Source of the DNA: Oceanococcus sp051252075
Lineage (GTDB): Bacteria; Pseudomonadota; Gammaproteobacteria; Nevskiales; Oceanococcaceae
Length of the DNA stretch: 64,000 nt
Reading direction: 5' to 3'
Assembly (NCBI GenBank): GCA_051252075.1
Contig: JBPOFU010000001.1
Location: 248,001-312,000, forward strand
In this document: positions 33,950 to 42,396 of the stretch, piece by piece
Position numbering within the stretch: position 1 is the first letter of the stretch
Layout: each line of letters starts with the position of its first letter
Notes under the pieces: model-generated
What the model saw: the letters and a program-made list of their open reading frames with translations, nothing else
Databases searched by the model: none
What the model was told of the DNA's origin: nothing
Translations under genes and position numbers: made by a program

Positions 33950-35938
33950 ATGACTTCCAGAACCAAGCTGGCCAATGCCATTCGCGCACTCGCAATGGAC
34001 GCCGTACAAAAAGCCAACTCCGGGCACCCCGGCATGCCCATGGGCATGGCCGATATGGCCGAAGTGTTATGGAATGACTACTTAAGTCATAACCCGGCCG
34101 ACCCCACATGGGCTAACCGCGATCGTTTCGTGGTGTCGAATGGTCACGGCTCCATGTTGTTGTATGCCTTGCTGCATTTGTCAGGCTACGACTTGCCGAT
34201 CGAAGAATTGATTAATTTCCGCCAGATGGGTTCAAAAACCCCTGGTCATCCAGAGTTTGGCCTCACCCCTGGTGTGGAAACCACCACTGGGCCTTTAGGT
34301 CAGGGTATAGCCAACGCTGTCGGAATGGCCTTAGCAGAGCGCTTGTTGGCTGCGGAATTTAACCGTGATGGTCATGACATAGTCGATCACTACACCTATG
34401 TGTTCACCGGCGACGGCTGCCTAATGGAAGGCATCAGCCATGAAGTCTGCTCCTTGGCCGGCACCTTGGGTTTGGGCAAGTTGGTCGTGCTGTATGACGA
34501 CAACAACATCTCCATCGATGGTGAAGTTCCGGGTTGGTTCTCCGATGACACTGCAGCACGCTTCGAAAGTTATGGCTGGCAAGTGGTGCGCAATGTCGAC
34601 GGTCACAACAGTGCCGAAGTGGATTTGGCCATCGAGACGGCGCGGGGGAATACCGAGCAGCCGACTCTCATACAGTGCAAAACTCTGATTGGTTGCGGCA
34701 GCCCGAACAAGCAAAATACATCCGGTGCCCACGGCGCGCCTTTGGGTGATGCTGAAATCGCCATAACCAGGGCCAATATTGACTGGCCACATCCGGCTTT
34801 CGAAATACCGTCCGAGGTTTATAAAGGTTGGGGCGCGCGTGACAAAGGCGCAGCGGCACAAAGCGAATGGCAGTCAAAATTCGACGCCTACGCAGCGCTA
34901 CACCCTGCCTTAGCCGCTGAATTCAAGCGCCGTATTGCCGGTGAATTGCCTGGCGATTTCACTCAGCGCTGCAGCGAAGAGCTCACCCGTATTCAAGCGG
35001 CCGCAGAGAATGTCGCGACCCGCAAAGCGTCATTACAGGCACTCAATATCTTAGGCCCCAACATGCCAGAACTGCTCGGCGGTTCGGCGGATTTGACCGG
35101 CTCCAATCTGACCCTGTTCGATGGTGCCAAAGGTGTCACGCCGGGCGATGTTTCGGGTCAGTACATTTATTACGGTGTGCGTGAATTCGGCATGTCCGCG
35201 ATCATGAATGGCATCGCCTTGCATGGTGGGTTCATCCCATACGGCGGGACCTTCCTGACCTTCTCGGATTACGCGCGTAACGCGATACGTATGGCCGCGT
35301 TGATGAATCAGCGCAGCATTTTTGTATACACCCATGACTCCATTGGTCTGGGCGAAGATGGCCCAACCCATCAACCGGTGGAGCATGTGGCCAGTCTGCG
35401 CTTGATCCCCAATCTGGAAAACTGGCGCCCTTGTGACGCGGTGGAAACCTTTGTAACTTGGCAGGCTGCGATCGAGCGTGCCGACGGCCCGACAACGATG
35501 GCACTCACCCGTCAAGGTGTGCCACCGAATCCACGCAATGCCCAACAGTTGGCGGATATTGCGCGCGGCGGTTATGTTTTGGTCGACGGTGGTAATGCGC
35601 CAGATGCCATCATTATGGCCAGTGGCTCTGAGATCGGCTTGGCTACGCAAGCGGCGCAGCGCAGTGACCTGTCGGTACGCGTTGTTTCCGTGCCTTGTAT
35701 GGACCGCTTTATGGCGCAGGATCAGGCTTACCGCGACAGTGTTTTACTGCCTACAGTGAGGCAGCGCTTGGCAATAGAAGCGGGTGTGCCAGATAGCTGG
35801 TGGCGCTTAGTTGGTGATGCCGGTGATGTCATCGGTATGACTAGCTTCGGTGAATCCGCGCCTGCAGATGAATTGTTCGAGCATTTCGGCTTTACTGTCG
35901 ATAATGTTTTGGCGCGCTTAAACGCCTTGTCGACCTGA
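33950..35938 (+). CDS. tkt: Transketolase
   Basis: 662 residues from the ATG at 33950, the usual length; an ATG at 33932 and longer in-frame extensions are less likely. KLANAIRALAMDAVQKANSGHPGMPMG, DRFVVSNGHGSMLLYALLH, TTTGPLGQG, and the thiamine-diphosphate motif VFTGDGCLMEG ending in DDNNISIDG are all present; the catalytic Glu lies in YYGVREFGMSAIMNG. It moves two-carbon units in the pentose phosphate or Calvin cycle. It starts a four-gene central-carbon run with gap (13 bases downstream), the four-helix-bundle gene and pgk. Confidence 0.96.
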   Translation: MTSRTKLANAIRALAMDAVQKANSGHPGMPMGMADMAEVLWNDYLSHNPADPTWANRDRFVVSNGHGSMLLYALLHLSGYDLPIEELINFRQMGSKTPGHPEFGLTPGVETTTGPLGQGIANAVGMALAERLLAAEFNRDGHDIVDHYTYVFTGDGCLMEGISHEVCSLAGTLGLGKLVVLYDDNNISIDGEVPGWFSDDTAARFESYGWQVVRNVDGHNSAEVDLAIETARGNTEQPTLIQCKTLIGCGSPNKQNTSGAHGAPLGDAEIAITRANIDWPHPAFEIPSEVYKGWGARDKGAAAQSEWQSKFDAYAALHPALAAEFKRRIAGELPGDFTQRCSEELTRIQAAAENVATRKASLQALNILGPNMPELLGGSADLTGSNLTLFDGAKGVTPGDVSGQYIYYGVREFGMSAIMNGIALHGGFIPYGGTFLTFSDYARNAIRMAALMNQRSIFVYTHDSIGLGEDGPTHQPVEHVASLRLIPNLENWRPCDAVETFVTWQAAIERADGPTTMALTRQGVPPNPRNAQQLADIARGGYVLVDGGNAPDAIIMASGSEIGLATQAAQRSDLSVRVVSVPCMDRFMAQDQAYRDSVLLPTVRQRLAIEAGVPDSWWRLVGDAGDVIGMTSFGESAPADELFEHFGFTVDNVLARLNALST

Positions 35939-35951
35939 GGGGCGTGGACGC

Positions 35952-36965
35952 ATGACGATTCGTGTCGCAATCAATGGTTATGGCCGTATCGGGCGCAATG
36001 TGCTGCGCGCGCTGTTTGAAGCGGCGCGCACGGACATAGAAATCGTTGCGATTAATGATCTCGGCGCGATTGAAGCGCATGCGCATTTGAGCAAATACGA
36101 TACCGCACATGGTCGTTTTGCCGCGGATATCAGCGTTGATGGTGCTGATGTGTTGGTGGTGAACGGCCAGCGCATTAAAGTGCTGCAAGAAACCGATCCA
36201 AGCAAACTGCCGTGGGCGGAGCTGGATATTGATCTGGTCATGGAGTGCACCGGCCGTTTTGCCGATCGCGAAGCGGCCAGTGCGCATTTGAGAGCGGGTG
36301 CTCGCAGAGTGTTGATTTCGCAGCCAGCCGGTGATGACGTCAAAGCCATCGTTTTTGGGGTTAATCATCAACAGTTGTCGAAAACCGATACCTTGATCTC
36401 CAACGCATCCTGCACCACCAATTGTTTGGCGACTTTGGTTTTGCCCTTACTCGACAGCGTCGGCATAGAAAGTGGATTGCTCAACACCATACATGCGTAC
36501 ACCAACGATCAAGTGCTGACCGATTCGCATCATGCCGATTTGCGTCGCGCACGCTCTGCTACACAATCGATAATTCCGACGAAAACGGGTGCTGCCGTGG
36601 CGCTGAGCCAGGTCATCCCGCAGATGAAAGGCCGGCTAAATGGTTTTGCCCTGCGTGTGCCGACAGTGAATGTGGCCATGGTGGACCTGACTTTTCGCAG
36701 CGAACGCGCCACCAGCGTTGAAGAAATCAACACGCTGATGCGTGAGGCCTCGCAGAATAAGTTGGTCAATTTGTTGGGCTATAGCGACCAACCCTTGGTA
36801 TCGGTGGATTTTAACCACGATCCACGCTCGGCTATTTACGACGCCAGCTTAAGCTTCGTTTCGGCTGATGGTCGTTTGATTAAAGTGTGTGCTTGGTACG
36901 ACAACGAATGGGGTTTTTCCAACCGCATGTTGGATACCGCCCGCGCCTGGATGCAGGCGCAGTAA
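35952..36965 (+). CDS. gap: Glyceraldehyde-3-phosphate dehydrogenase, type I
   Basis: 337 residues. VAINGYGRIGRNVLRAL is the NAD-binding loop, SNASCTTNCLATL holds the catalytic Cys, and HAYTNDQVLTDSHHADLRRARSATQSIIPTKTGAA and WYDNEWGFSNRM follow. The acidic residue in INDLGAIEAH after strand 2 favours NAD. The RRARSA-IIPTKTGAA form separates it from erythrose-4-phosphate dehydrogenase (Epd), which lies in a similar tkt-epd-pgk arrangement in enterobacteria; Gap is the better call but Epd-like activity is not excluded. A GAGG site lies 11 bases before the ATG. Confidence 0.88.
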   Translation: MTIRVAINGYGRIGRNVLRALFEAARTDIEIVAINDLGAIEAHAHLSKYDTAHGRFAADISVDGADVLVVNGQRIKVLQETDPSKLPWAELDIDLVMECTGRFADREAASAHLRAGARRVLISQPAGDDVKAIVFGVNHQQLSKTDTLISNASCTTNCLATLVLPLLDSVGIESGLLNTIHAYTNDQVLTDSHHADLRRARSATQSIIPTKTGAAVALSQVIPQMKGRLNGFALRVPTVNVAMVDLTFRSERATSVEEINTLMREASQNKLVNLLGYSDQPLVSVDFNHDPRSAIYDASLSFVSADGRLIKVCAWYDNEWGFSNRMLDTARAWMQAQ

Positions 36966-36982
36966 CAGCCTAAGGCTAAACC

Positions 36983-37369
36983 ATGTCAGAACAACGTAGG
37001 CATCATGATTTCTCGGCCTGGAAAGAGGCCATGGAATTGGTCGCTGCGGTGTACAAGCTCAGCGATGTCTTTCCGCCGACGGAGCGCAATGGGCTCACTG
37101 CTGATTTACGGCGCTGCGTCACCCAAGTGCCTTCACTCTTGGCGGAAGGGTCCGCACGGACCTCGCGTTATGCCTTGGTGCAAAGCGTGGATGCGGCGCG
37201 TGGTGCTTTGGCCCAGGTAGAGACTCAGTTGGCGATTGCGTACCGCTTAGATTTTGTTGGGCCGAACAAAGATATTGATGAGCGTATTCCCCAGTTATTT
37301 GAAAAACTGGGTGGTATGTCGCGCGTGCTGCTTGCCGAGCATGGCAATAAAAACAGGAAAAAGGCATGA
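36983..37369 (+). CDS. Four-helix-bundle protein (23S rRNA intervening-sequence type)
   Basis: 128 residues. HHDFSAWKEAMELVAAVYKLSDVFPPTERNGLTADLRRC and SLLAEGSARTSRYALVQSVDAARGALAQVETQLAIAYRL match the S23/IVP four-helix-bundle family, whose genes are often found inside 23S rRNA intervening sequences but also free on chromosomes. TAAGG lies seven bases before its ATG. Its stop overlaps the pgk ATG by 4 bases, so it is translated with central-carbon enzymes. Its function is unknown; being locked between gap and pgk is unusual. It lacks the common N-terminal FxxLxVW form but keeps FSAWKEA at that place. Confidence 0.8.
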   Translation: MSEQRRHHDFSAWKEAMELVAAVYKLSDVFPPTERNGLTADLRRCVTQVPSLLAEGSARTSRYALVQSVDAARGALAQVETQLAIAYRLDFVGPNKDIDERIPQLFEKLGGMSRVLLAEHGNKNRKKA

Positions 37370-38550
37370 AGTTTTTGCGCATGCAAGATCAAGATCTTGC
37401 GGCTAAACGTGTTTTGGTGCGGCAGGATTTGAATGTGCCTTTGGCCAACGGTCAGGTGAGTTCAGATGCTCGGATCCTCGCCAGCTTGCCGACCTTGCAA
37501 GCCGCGCTAGCAGCGGGTGCCGCCGTGATGGTGGCCTCTCATTTGGGTCGTCCAAAAGAAGGCATTCCGAGCGAAGTGCACAGCTTGGCGCCGGTCGCAG
37601 CGTATCTGGCCGGCCTTTTGGGTCAAGATGTGCCGCTGATTAAAAACTGGCGTCAGGGTGTCGATGTGGCGCCAGGTCAGATCGTGATGCTGGAAAATGT
37701 GCGTTTTGAAGTCGGCGAAAAAGCCAACGACGAAGCCTTGTCTCGAGACTTAGCGGCCTTGTGCGACGTCTATGTGATGGATGCTTTTGGTACAGCGCAT
37801 AGGGCACAAGCCTCGACCCACGGGGTTGCGCGTTACGCTAACGTGGCATGCGCAGGGCCCTTGTTGGCCAGAGAACTGGATGCTTTGGGCGCTGCACTAA
37901 AAGCCCCCAAGCGACCCTTGGCTGTCATTGTCGGTGGCTCCAAGGTCTCAACCAAGCTTGAGTTGCTGGAAAACTTGGCACAAGTTGCTGACCGTCTGAT
38001 TCTCGGTGGCGGTATCGCCAATACCTTCCTCGCTGCGGCGGGACATCCGGTCGGCATTTCTCTCTACGAGCCCGACCTCATACAGGCCGCACGTCACGTG
38101 ATGCGGGTGATGGAAGAGCGCGGGGCACAAATTCCTTTACCGGTTGATGTTGTTGCTGCGGTGGAGCTCTCCGCTGAGGCTCACCCAGAAATTCGTCCGG
38201 TGGGTGAGGTTGAAGACGACGAGATGATTCTCGACGTGGGGCCTAAAACCCGCAAGATTTTGGCGGATACGCTTAAGGGGGCCGCCACCATCGTGTGGAA
38301 TGGCCCCGTGGGCGTGTTCGAGCTGGAGCAGTTCGCCGGTGGTACGGAATCCCTATCGCGGGCGATTGCGGAGAGTGACGCTTTCTCGATAGCCGGTGGT
38401 GGTGACACTTTGGCGGCGATCGACAAATACGGCATCAAGGACAAAATTTCCTATATCTCTACTGGTGGTGGTGCTTTCCTAGAGTTTATGGAGGGTAAGA
38501 CCCTGCCGGCTGTTGCGATTCTTGAAGAAAGGGCTCGCGAATCGGCGTAG
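37366..38550 (+). CDS. pgk: Phosphoglycerate kinase
   Basis: 394 residues. VLVRQDLNVPLANGQVSSDARI, VMVASHLGRPKEG (substrate-binding His/Arg), MLENVRFEVGEKAND, YVMDAFGTAHRAQAST, VIVGGSKVSTKLELLENL and the nucleotide-side GPVGVFELEQFAGGT and AGGGDTLAAI are all present. It makes ATP from 1,3-bisphosphoglycerate. The start overlaps the four-helix-bundle gene by 4 bases. An aldolase or pyruvate kinase gene, often next, is missing here; an HNH nuclease gene follows. Confidence 0.97.
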   Translation: MKFLRMQDQDLAAKRVLVRQDLNVPLANGQVSSDARILASLPTLQAALAAGAAVMVASHLGRPKEGIPSEVHSLAPVAAYLAGLLGQDVPLIKNWRQGVDVAPGQIVMLENVRFEVGEKANDEALSRDLAALCDVYVMDAFGTAHRAQASTHGVARYANVACAGPLLARELDALGAALKAPKRPLAVIVGGSKVSTKLELLENLAQVADRLILGGGIANTFLAAAGHPVGISLYEPDLIQAARHVMRVMEERGAQIPLPVDVVAAVELSAEAHPEIRPVGEVEDDEMILDVGPKTRKILADTLKGAATIVWNGPVGVFELEQFAGGTESLSRAIAESDAFSIAGGGDTLAAIDKYGIKDKISYISTGGGAFLEFMEGKTLPAVAILEERARESA

Positions 38551-38613
38551 CCTTCCTGTGAGGACATGCGTTGTATAGCTGTGGGGCCAATACGCCTTGC
38601 TTTGTGCGCTGTA

Positions 38614-38642
38614 TTGAAACCATCACAAAATCAAGCCATTAT
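38614..38642 (+). promoter_or_regulatory. Candidate sigma-70 promoter for the HNH gene
   Basis: TTGAAA (38614-38619) and CATTAT (38637-38642) are separated by exactly 17 bases and lie about 38 bases before the ATG at 38680. This would let the HNH gene be transcribed apart from the tkt-pgk operon. Sequence match only. Confidence 0.4.
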
Positions 38643-38679
38643 GGTGACGGTGTTAAATAGCGGATGCTAAACACAAGCC

Positions 38680-39255
38680 ATGACCATAGCGATACCCAAG
38701 GTGCTGAAGCTGAGTGCAGGTGGTTTACCGATTGCCTGGATTGATTGGCAGCGTGCTGTCTGCCTGTATATGGAAGACAAGGTGTTATGGGAAGTCGGTG
38801 AGCAGCCCATCACCATACGCGGTGGCTTTTCCCGCGAAACTGGCGAACGGACCTTGTTCGACATGTCGCCGATTATTGCGGTGCATGATCGCTCACGCAT
38901 TTGGGAGTCCGGCGCGACCTTTGCCCTCTCTCGGCGTCGTTTGTACGCTCGCGATCGTGGCCTTTGTTTGTACTGCGGGCATCATCTATCTGAATCCAGC
39001 ATGACCATGGATCATGTGATTCCGCGCGCCAAACGTGGGCGCCATCACTGGGAAAATGTGGTTTCGGCCTGCCGTAGCTGCAACCAGAAAAAGGGTTGCC
39101 GTACTCCGGAGCAGGCGGCGATGCCGTTGTTGGCGGTGCCGTATTCTCCGAATGTTGCAGAGATGCTGGTTTTGTCCGGGCGTCACGTTATGAGCGACCA
39201 AATGGATTATCTGCAACGCTTTCTGGATGCGGCCGGTTCATTGCGTTGTAACTAA
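38680..39255 (+). CDS. HNH endonuclease
   Basis: 191 residues. The core is RLYARDRGLCLYCGHHLSE, then TMDHVIPRAKRG with the catalytic Asp-His, HHWENVVSACRSCNQKKG and a CxxC pair on each side for a structural zinc. This is the stand-alone McrA/Cas9-like HNH type common in proteobacterial chromosomes; such proteins have been annotated without a settled role. The N-terminal ~90 residues (VLKLSAGGLPIAWIDWQRAV) are characteristic of this subfamily. No repeats, methylase or phage genes lie near it, so a restriction or homing role has no support here. Confidence 0.88.
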   Translation: MTIAIPKVLKLSAGGLPIAWIDWQRAVCLYMEDKVLWEVGEQPITIRGGFSRETGERTLFDMSPIIAVHDRSRIWESGATFALSRRRLYARDRGLCLYCGHHLSESSMTMDHVIPRAKRGRHHWENVVSACRSCNQKKGCRTPEQAAMPLLAVPYSPNVAEMLVLSGRHVMSDQMDYLQRFLDAAGSLRCN

Positions 39256-39260
39256 CAACC

Positions 39261-39287
39261 CGTTACCGATTTAAACTAACGTTTTTT
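39261..39287 (+). terminator. Weak terminator candidate after the HNH gene
   Basis: CGTTA (39261-39265) pairs with TAACG (39277-39281) and is followed by six T. The stem is only five base pairs with an 11-base loop, so efficiency is doubtful. Confidence 0.35.
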
Positions 39288-39368
39288 GGCGAAACAGTTT
39301 CGTCGTGGCAATGCGACCGCGTTGCTGGGATTCGCTGGGATTTTGTACTTACCAACACAGGTTATTTC

Positions 39369-40313
39369 ATGGCTGGCGCAAGTTTACTGACACTACTGGA
39401 TGACATTGCGACTTTGCTCGATGATGTTGCAATGATGACCAAAACCGCAGCCAAACAAACGGCTGGCGTTTTGGGTGACGATTTGGCCTTGAACGCGGAA
39501 CAGGTCTCGGGTGTGCGTGCTGCTCGTGAGCTACCCGTGGTCTGGGCAGTGGCCAAAGGCTCCTTCCTGAACAAATTGATGCTGGTGCCAGCCGCCTTGC
39601 TGATTAGCGCCGTTGCGCCTTGGGCAATCACTCCCTTATTGATGCTGGGCGGGGCCTTCTTATGTTTTGAAGGCTTCGAAAAACTGGCACACAAATGGCT
39701 GCACAGCGCCGAAGAAGAGCAAGCGCATCATCAGGGCATGGTGGCCGCAATCAAAGATGAATCGGTCGATATGAAAACTTTCGAGCGCCGCAAAATTCGT
39801 GGTGCAATCCGCACTGATTTCATACTCTCGGCAGAGATCATAGTGATTTCATTGGGCACGGTCGCGGCTGCAACGTTTATCGAACAGTTGGCTGTACTCA
39901 GCAGCATTGCCATATTGGTCACCGTTGGGGTGTATGGCCTGGTCGCTGCCATCGTGAAAATCGACGACGTCGGTTTGTATTGCACCCAACAAAAAGGTCG
40001 CGCAGTCGTTCAGGCCTTGGGGCGTGGCTTGTTGAGCTTTGCACCGAAATTGATGAAAACACTGACCATAGTAGGCACCGCCGCCATGTTTTTGGTGGGT
40101 GGCGGCATCTTAGTTCACGGCGTCAGCGTGCTGCATCACTGGTTGCAAGGGGCAGAAGCGGCCGCGCATTTGGTCCCCGGTGTAGGCGCTGTTTTAGGCG
40201 TGTTGACCAGCATGCTGTTTAACGCTGCAGTCGGTATAGCCGCTGGCGGCGTGTTGGTAGGCTTATTTACGCTGTGGGGGCGCCTCAGATCGCCTGCGGT
40301 TGCATCCAGTTAG
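39369..40313 (+). CDS. DUF808/YedI-family inner-membrane protein
   Basis: 314 residues. The start ASLLTLLDDIATLLDDVAMMTKTAAKQTAGVLGDDLALN and the following GVRAARELPVVWAVAKGS are the DUF808 signature, then about six membrane segments between residues 70 and 310. The C-terminal segments around HLVPGVGAVLG and NAAVGIAAGGVLVGLF are typical. Function is unknown in the family as far as I know. It stands alone between HNH and the formaldehyde-detoxification pair. Confidence 0.9.
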   Translation: MAGASLLTLLDDIATLLDDVAMMTKTAAKQTAGVLGDDLALNAEQVSGVRAARELPVVWAVAKGSFLNKLMLVPAALLISAVAPWAITPLLMLGGAFLCFEGFEKLAHKWLHSAEEEQAHHQGMVAAIKDESVDMKTFERRKIRGAIRTDFILSAEIIVISLGTVAAATFIEQLAVLSSIAILVTVGVYGLVAAIVKIDDVGLYCTQQKGRAVVQALGRGLLSFAPKLMKTLTIVGTAAMFLVGGGILVHGVSVLHHWLQGAEAAAHLVPGVGAVLGVLTSMLFNAAVGIAAGGVLVGLFTLWGRLRSPAVASS

Positions 40314-40371
40314 TTCAAGGGCTTGAGCAATCCACCGCTGGAATGGCATCGCATGGGTGCCGAAGAATTTA

Positions 40372-40384
40372 GATGAAGTTCATC
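40372..40384 (+). promoter_or_regulatory. Small perfect inverted repeat upstream of frmA
   Basis: GATGAA (40372-40377), a central G, and TTCATC (40379-40384) form a perfect inverted repeat 24 to 36 bases before the frmA start at 40408. It could be an operator or a leader hairpin. No regulator gene such as frmR is beside it. Confidence 0.3.
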
Positions 40385-40407
40385 AGTAACCATTGGAGTA
40401 GATGAAA

Positions 40408-41517
40408 ATGGATGTTCGTGCCGCCGTCGCCTTTGAGGCTGGAAAACCATTGAGCGTAGAGACTGTGCAACTCGCCGGTCCTGCGCACGGCGAAGTCTTG
40501 ATGGAAGTCAAAGCCACAGGTCTCTGTCACACCGATAAGTTCACCTTGTCGGGTGCTGATCCCGAAGGCTTATTCCCCGCAATTTTGGGGCATGAGGGCG
40601 CTGGTGTCGTAGTCGAGGTCGGGCCGGGAGTGAAAGGATTGAAGCCGGGAGATCACGTCATCCCGCTGTACACGCCCGAATGCCGGGAGTGCGAATACTG
40701 TACCTCGCAAAAAACCAATTTGTGCCAGGCCATTCGGACCACTCAAGGCCAAGGCTATATGCCCGATGGCAGTTCTCGTTTTTCGATAGACGGCACCCCC
40801 ATACGGCACTACATGGGCTGTAGCACCTTTGCCAACTACACCGTGTTGCCGGAGATCGCACTGGCGAAGGTGCGCAAGGATGCCCCCTTCGACAAGATTT
40901 GCTATATCGGCTGCGGTGTTACCACCGGGATAGGCGCCGTACTTTTCACCGCCAAAGTGGAAGCGGGAACGCGCTGCGTGGTGTTCGGATTGGGTGGGAT
41001 AGGCCTGAATGTCATACAAGGCTTAAAGATGGTCGGTGCCAGCCAAATTGTTGGGGTGGATTTGAACCCTGAGCGCGAAGCGATGGCACGTAAATTTGGC
41101 ATGACCGATTTTGTAAACCCGAGTGAAGTGGAAGGCGATATTGTTGGCCATTTGGTGGATTTGACCGGTGGCGGAGCGGATTACAGCTTCGAGTGCATCG
41201 GCAATGTCGAAGTTATGCGGCAAGCGCTGGAGTGTTGTCACAAAGGCTGGGGTGTTTCGACGATTATCGGTGTCGCACCCGCTGGTGCAGAAATCGCCAC
41301 GCGACCGTTTCAGTTGGTCACCGGCCGGCGCTGGATTGGTTCTGCATTTGGTGGTGCGCGTGGTCGCACAGATGTGCCGAAAATCGTCGATTGGTACATG
41401 GATGGGCGTATCAATATCGATGATTTGATTACCCACAAATTAAGTCTGGATCAAATCAATGAGGGCTTTGATTTGATGGAGCGTGGTGAGTCGATTCGCT
41501 CCGTGGTTGTGTATTAA
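40408..41517 (+). CDS. frmA: S-(hydroxymethyl)glutathione dehydrogenase (class III alcohol dehydrogenase)
   Basis: 369 residues from the ATG at 40408, nine bases after a GGAG site; the ATG at 40402 is only three bases from it. RAAVAFEAGKPLSVETV, GLCHTDKFTLSGADPEGLFPAILGHEGAG (catalytic zinc ligands), CRECEYCTSQKTNLC (structural zinc) and FGLGGIGLNVIQG (NAD loop) identify the class III enzyme. It oxidises the formaldehyde-glutathione adduct to S-formylglutathione, which the next gene hydrolyses. The two genes are three bases apart. Confidence 0.95.
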   Translation: MDVRAAVAFEAGKPLSVETVQLAGPAHGEVLMEVKATGLCHTDKFTLSGADPEGLFPAILGHEGAGVVVEVGPGVKGLKPGDHVIPLYTPECRECEYCTSQKTNLCQAIRTTQGQGYMPDGSSRFSIDGTPIRHYMGCSTFANYTVLPEIALAKVRKDAPFDKICYIGCGVTTGIGAVLFTAKVEAGTRCVVFGLGGIGLNVIQGLKMVGASQIVGVDLNPEREAMARKFGMTDFVNPSEVEGDIVGHLVDLTGGGADYSFECIGNVEVMRQALECCHKGWGVSTIIGVAPAGAEIATRPFQLVTGRRWIGSAFGGARGRTDVPKIVDWYMDGRINIDDLITHKLSLDQINEGFDLMERGESIRSVVVY

Positions 41518-41519
41518 AA

Positions 41520-42377
41520 ATGACAGAAGTACTGACAGTACGCAGCGAGCATCGCTGCTTTGGTGGGGTGATGGGCTATTACAGCCACCCTTCCGTAGCC
41601 ACTGGAACAGCGATGAACTTTGCTGTTTTCCAGCCGCCGCAAGCGGCCACGTCAGCAGTGCCGGTACTGTACTTTCTCGCCGGGCTGACCTGTAACGACG
41701 AGATCTTCATGATCAAAGCGGGGGCACAGCGTGTGGCCGCCGAACTCGGCATCATGTTGGTGAGCTGCGATACCAGCCCGCGTGGTTTGTCCTATCCCGG
41801 CGAAGATGATGATTGGGATTTTGGCAGCGGTGCCGGGTTCTACATCGATGCCCTAATGCAGCCTTGGTGTCAGGGCTACCAAATGGGCCGCTATGTGAGC
41901 CATGAACTGCCTGCGCTCATCGATCAGCATTTCTCCACGCTGCAGGGTCAGCGCAGCATTATGGGGCACTCTATGGGCGGCCACGGGGCGTTGGTCACGG
42001 CGCTGCGAAACCCGCAAGATTGGCGGTCGGTATCAGCCTTTGCGCCTATTGCTAATCCATCGGCAGTGCCTTGGGGGCAAAAAGCCTTCGGGCACTACTT
42101 GGGAGAGGATCAAGCAAGCTGGTCGGCATGGGATGCGTCATGCTTGATGCGTGCGGCTGCACACCCAGCGCCTATATTGGTCGATCAAGGCATGGATGAT
42201 GCCTTTCTTGAACGCGAGCTGAGCCTGGGGGCCTTAGAGGCTGCGGCTGAAGTATCTGGGCAAGCGCTGCAGTTTCGCCGTCAACCTGGCTATGACCATG
42301 GCTACTTTTTTATCCAAAGTTTTGTGGAAGATCATTTGCGTCATCACGCCCGCCACGGATTTGCTCTCGGCGCCTGA
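41520..42377 (+). CDS. fghA: S-formylglutathione hydrolase
   Basis: 285 residues, esterase D family. FLAGLTCNDEIFMIKAGAQRVAAELG is the oxyanion region, DTSPRGL follows, and Ser151 in MGHSMGGHGAL is the nucleophile; the acid and His lie in LVDQGMDDAFL and PGYDHGYFFI. It splits S-formylglutathione into formate and glutathione, completing glutathione-dependent formaldehyde oxidation with FrmA. It converges with recQ, with 19 bases between the stops. Confidence 0.95.
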   Translation: MTEVLTVRSEHRCFGGVMGYYSHPSVATGTAMNFAVFQPPQAATSAVPVLYFLAGLTCNDEIFMIKAGAQRVAAELGIMLVSCDTSPRGLSYPGEDDDWDFGSGAGFYIDALMQPWCQGYQMGRYVSHELPALIDQHFSTLQGQRSIMGHSMGGHGALVTALRNPQDWRSVSAFAPIANPSAVPWGQKAFGHYLGEDQASWSAWDASCLMRAAAHPAPILVDQGMDDAFLERELSLGALEAAAEVSGQALQFRRQPGYDHGYFFIQSFVEDHLRHHARHGFALGA

Positions 42378-42396
42378 ATCCGAGGGCATGGCGGCT

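Noticed and set aside
36983..37369. Four-helix-bundle gene as a sign of a nearby split 23S rRNA
   Set aside because: No rRNA sequence surrounds it; it is coupled to pgk.
38680..39255. HNH gene as part of a mobile intron, restriction system or homing element
   Set aside because: No intron ends, methylase, target repeats or phage genes around it; gene order looks chromosomal.
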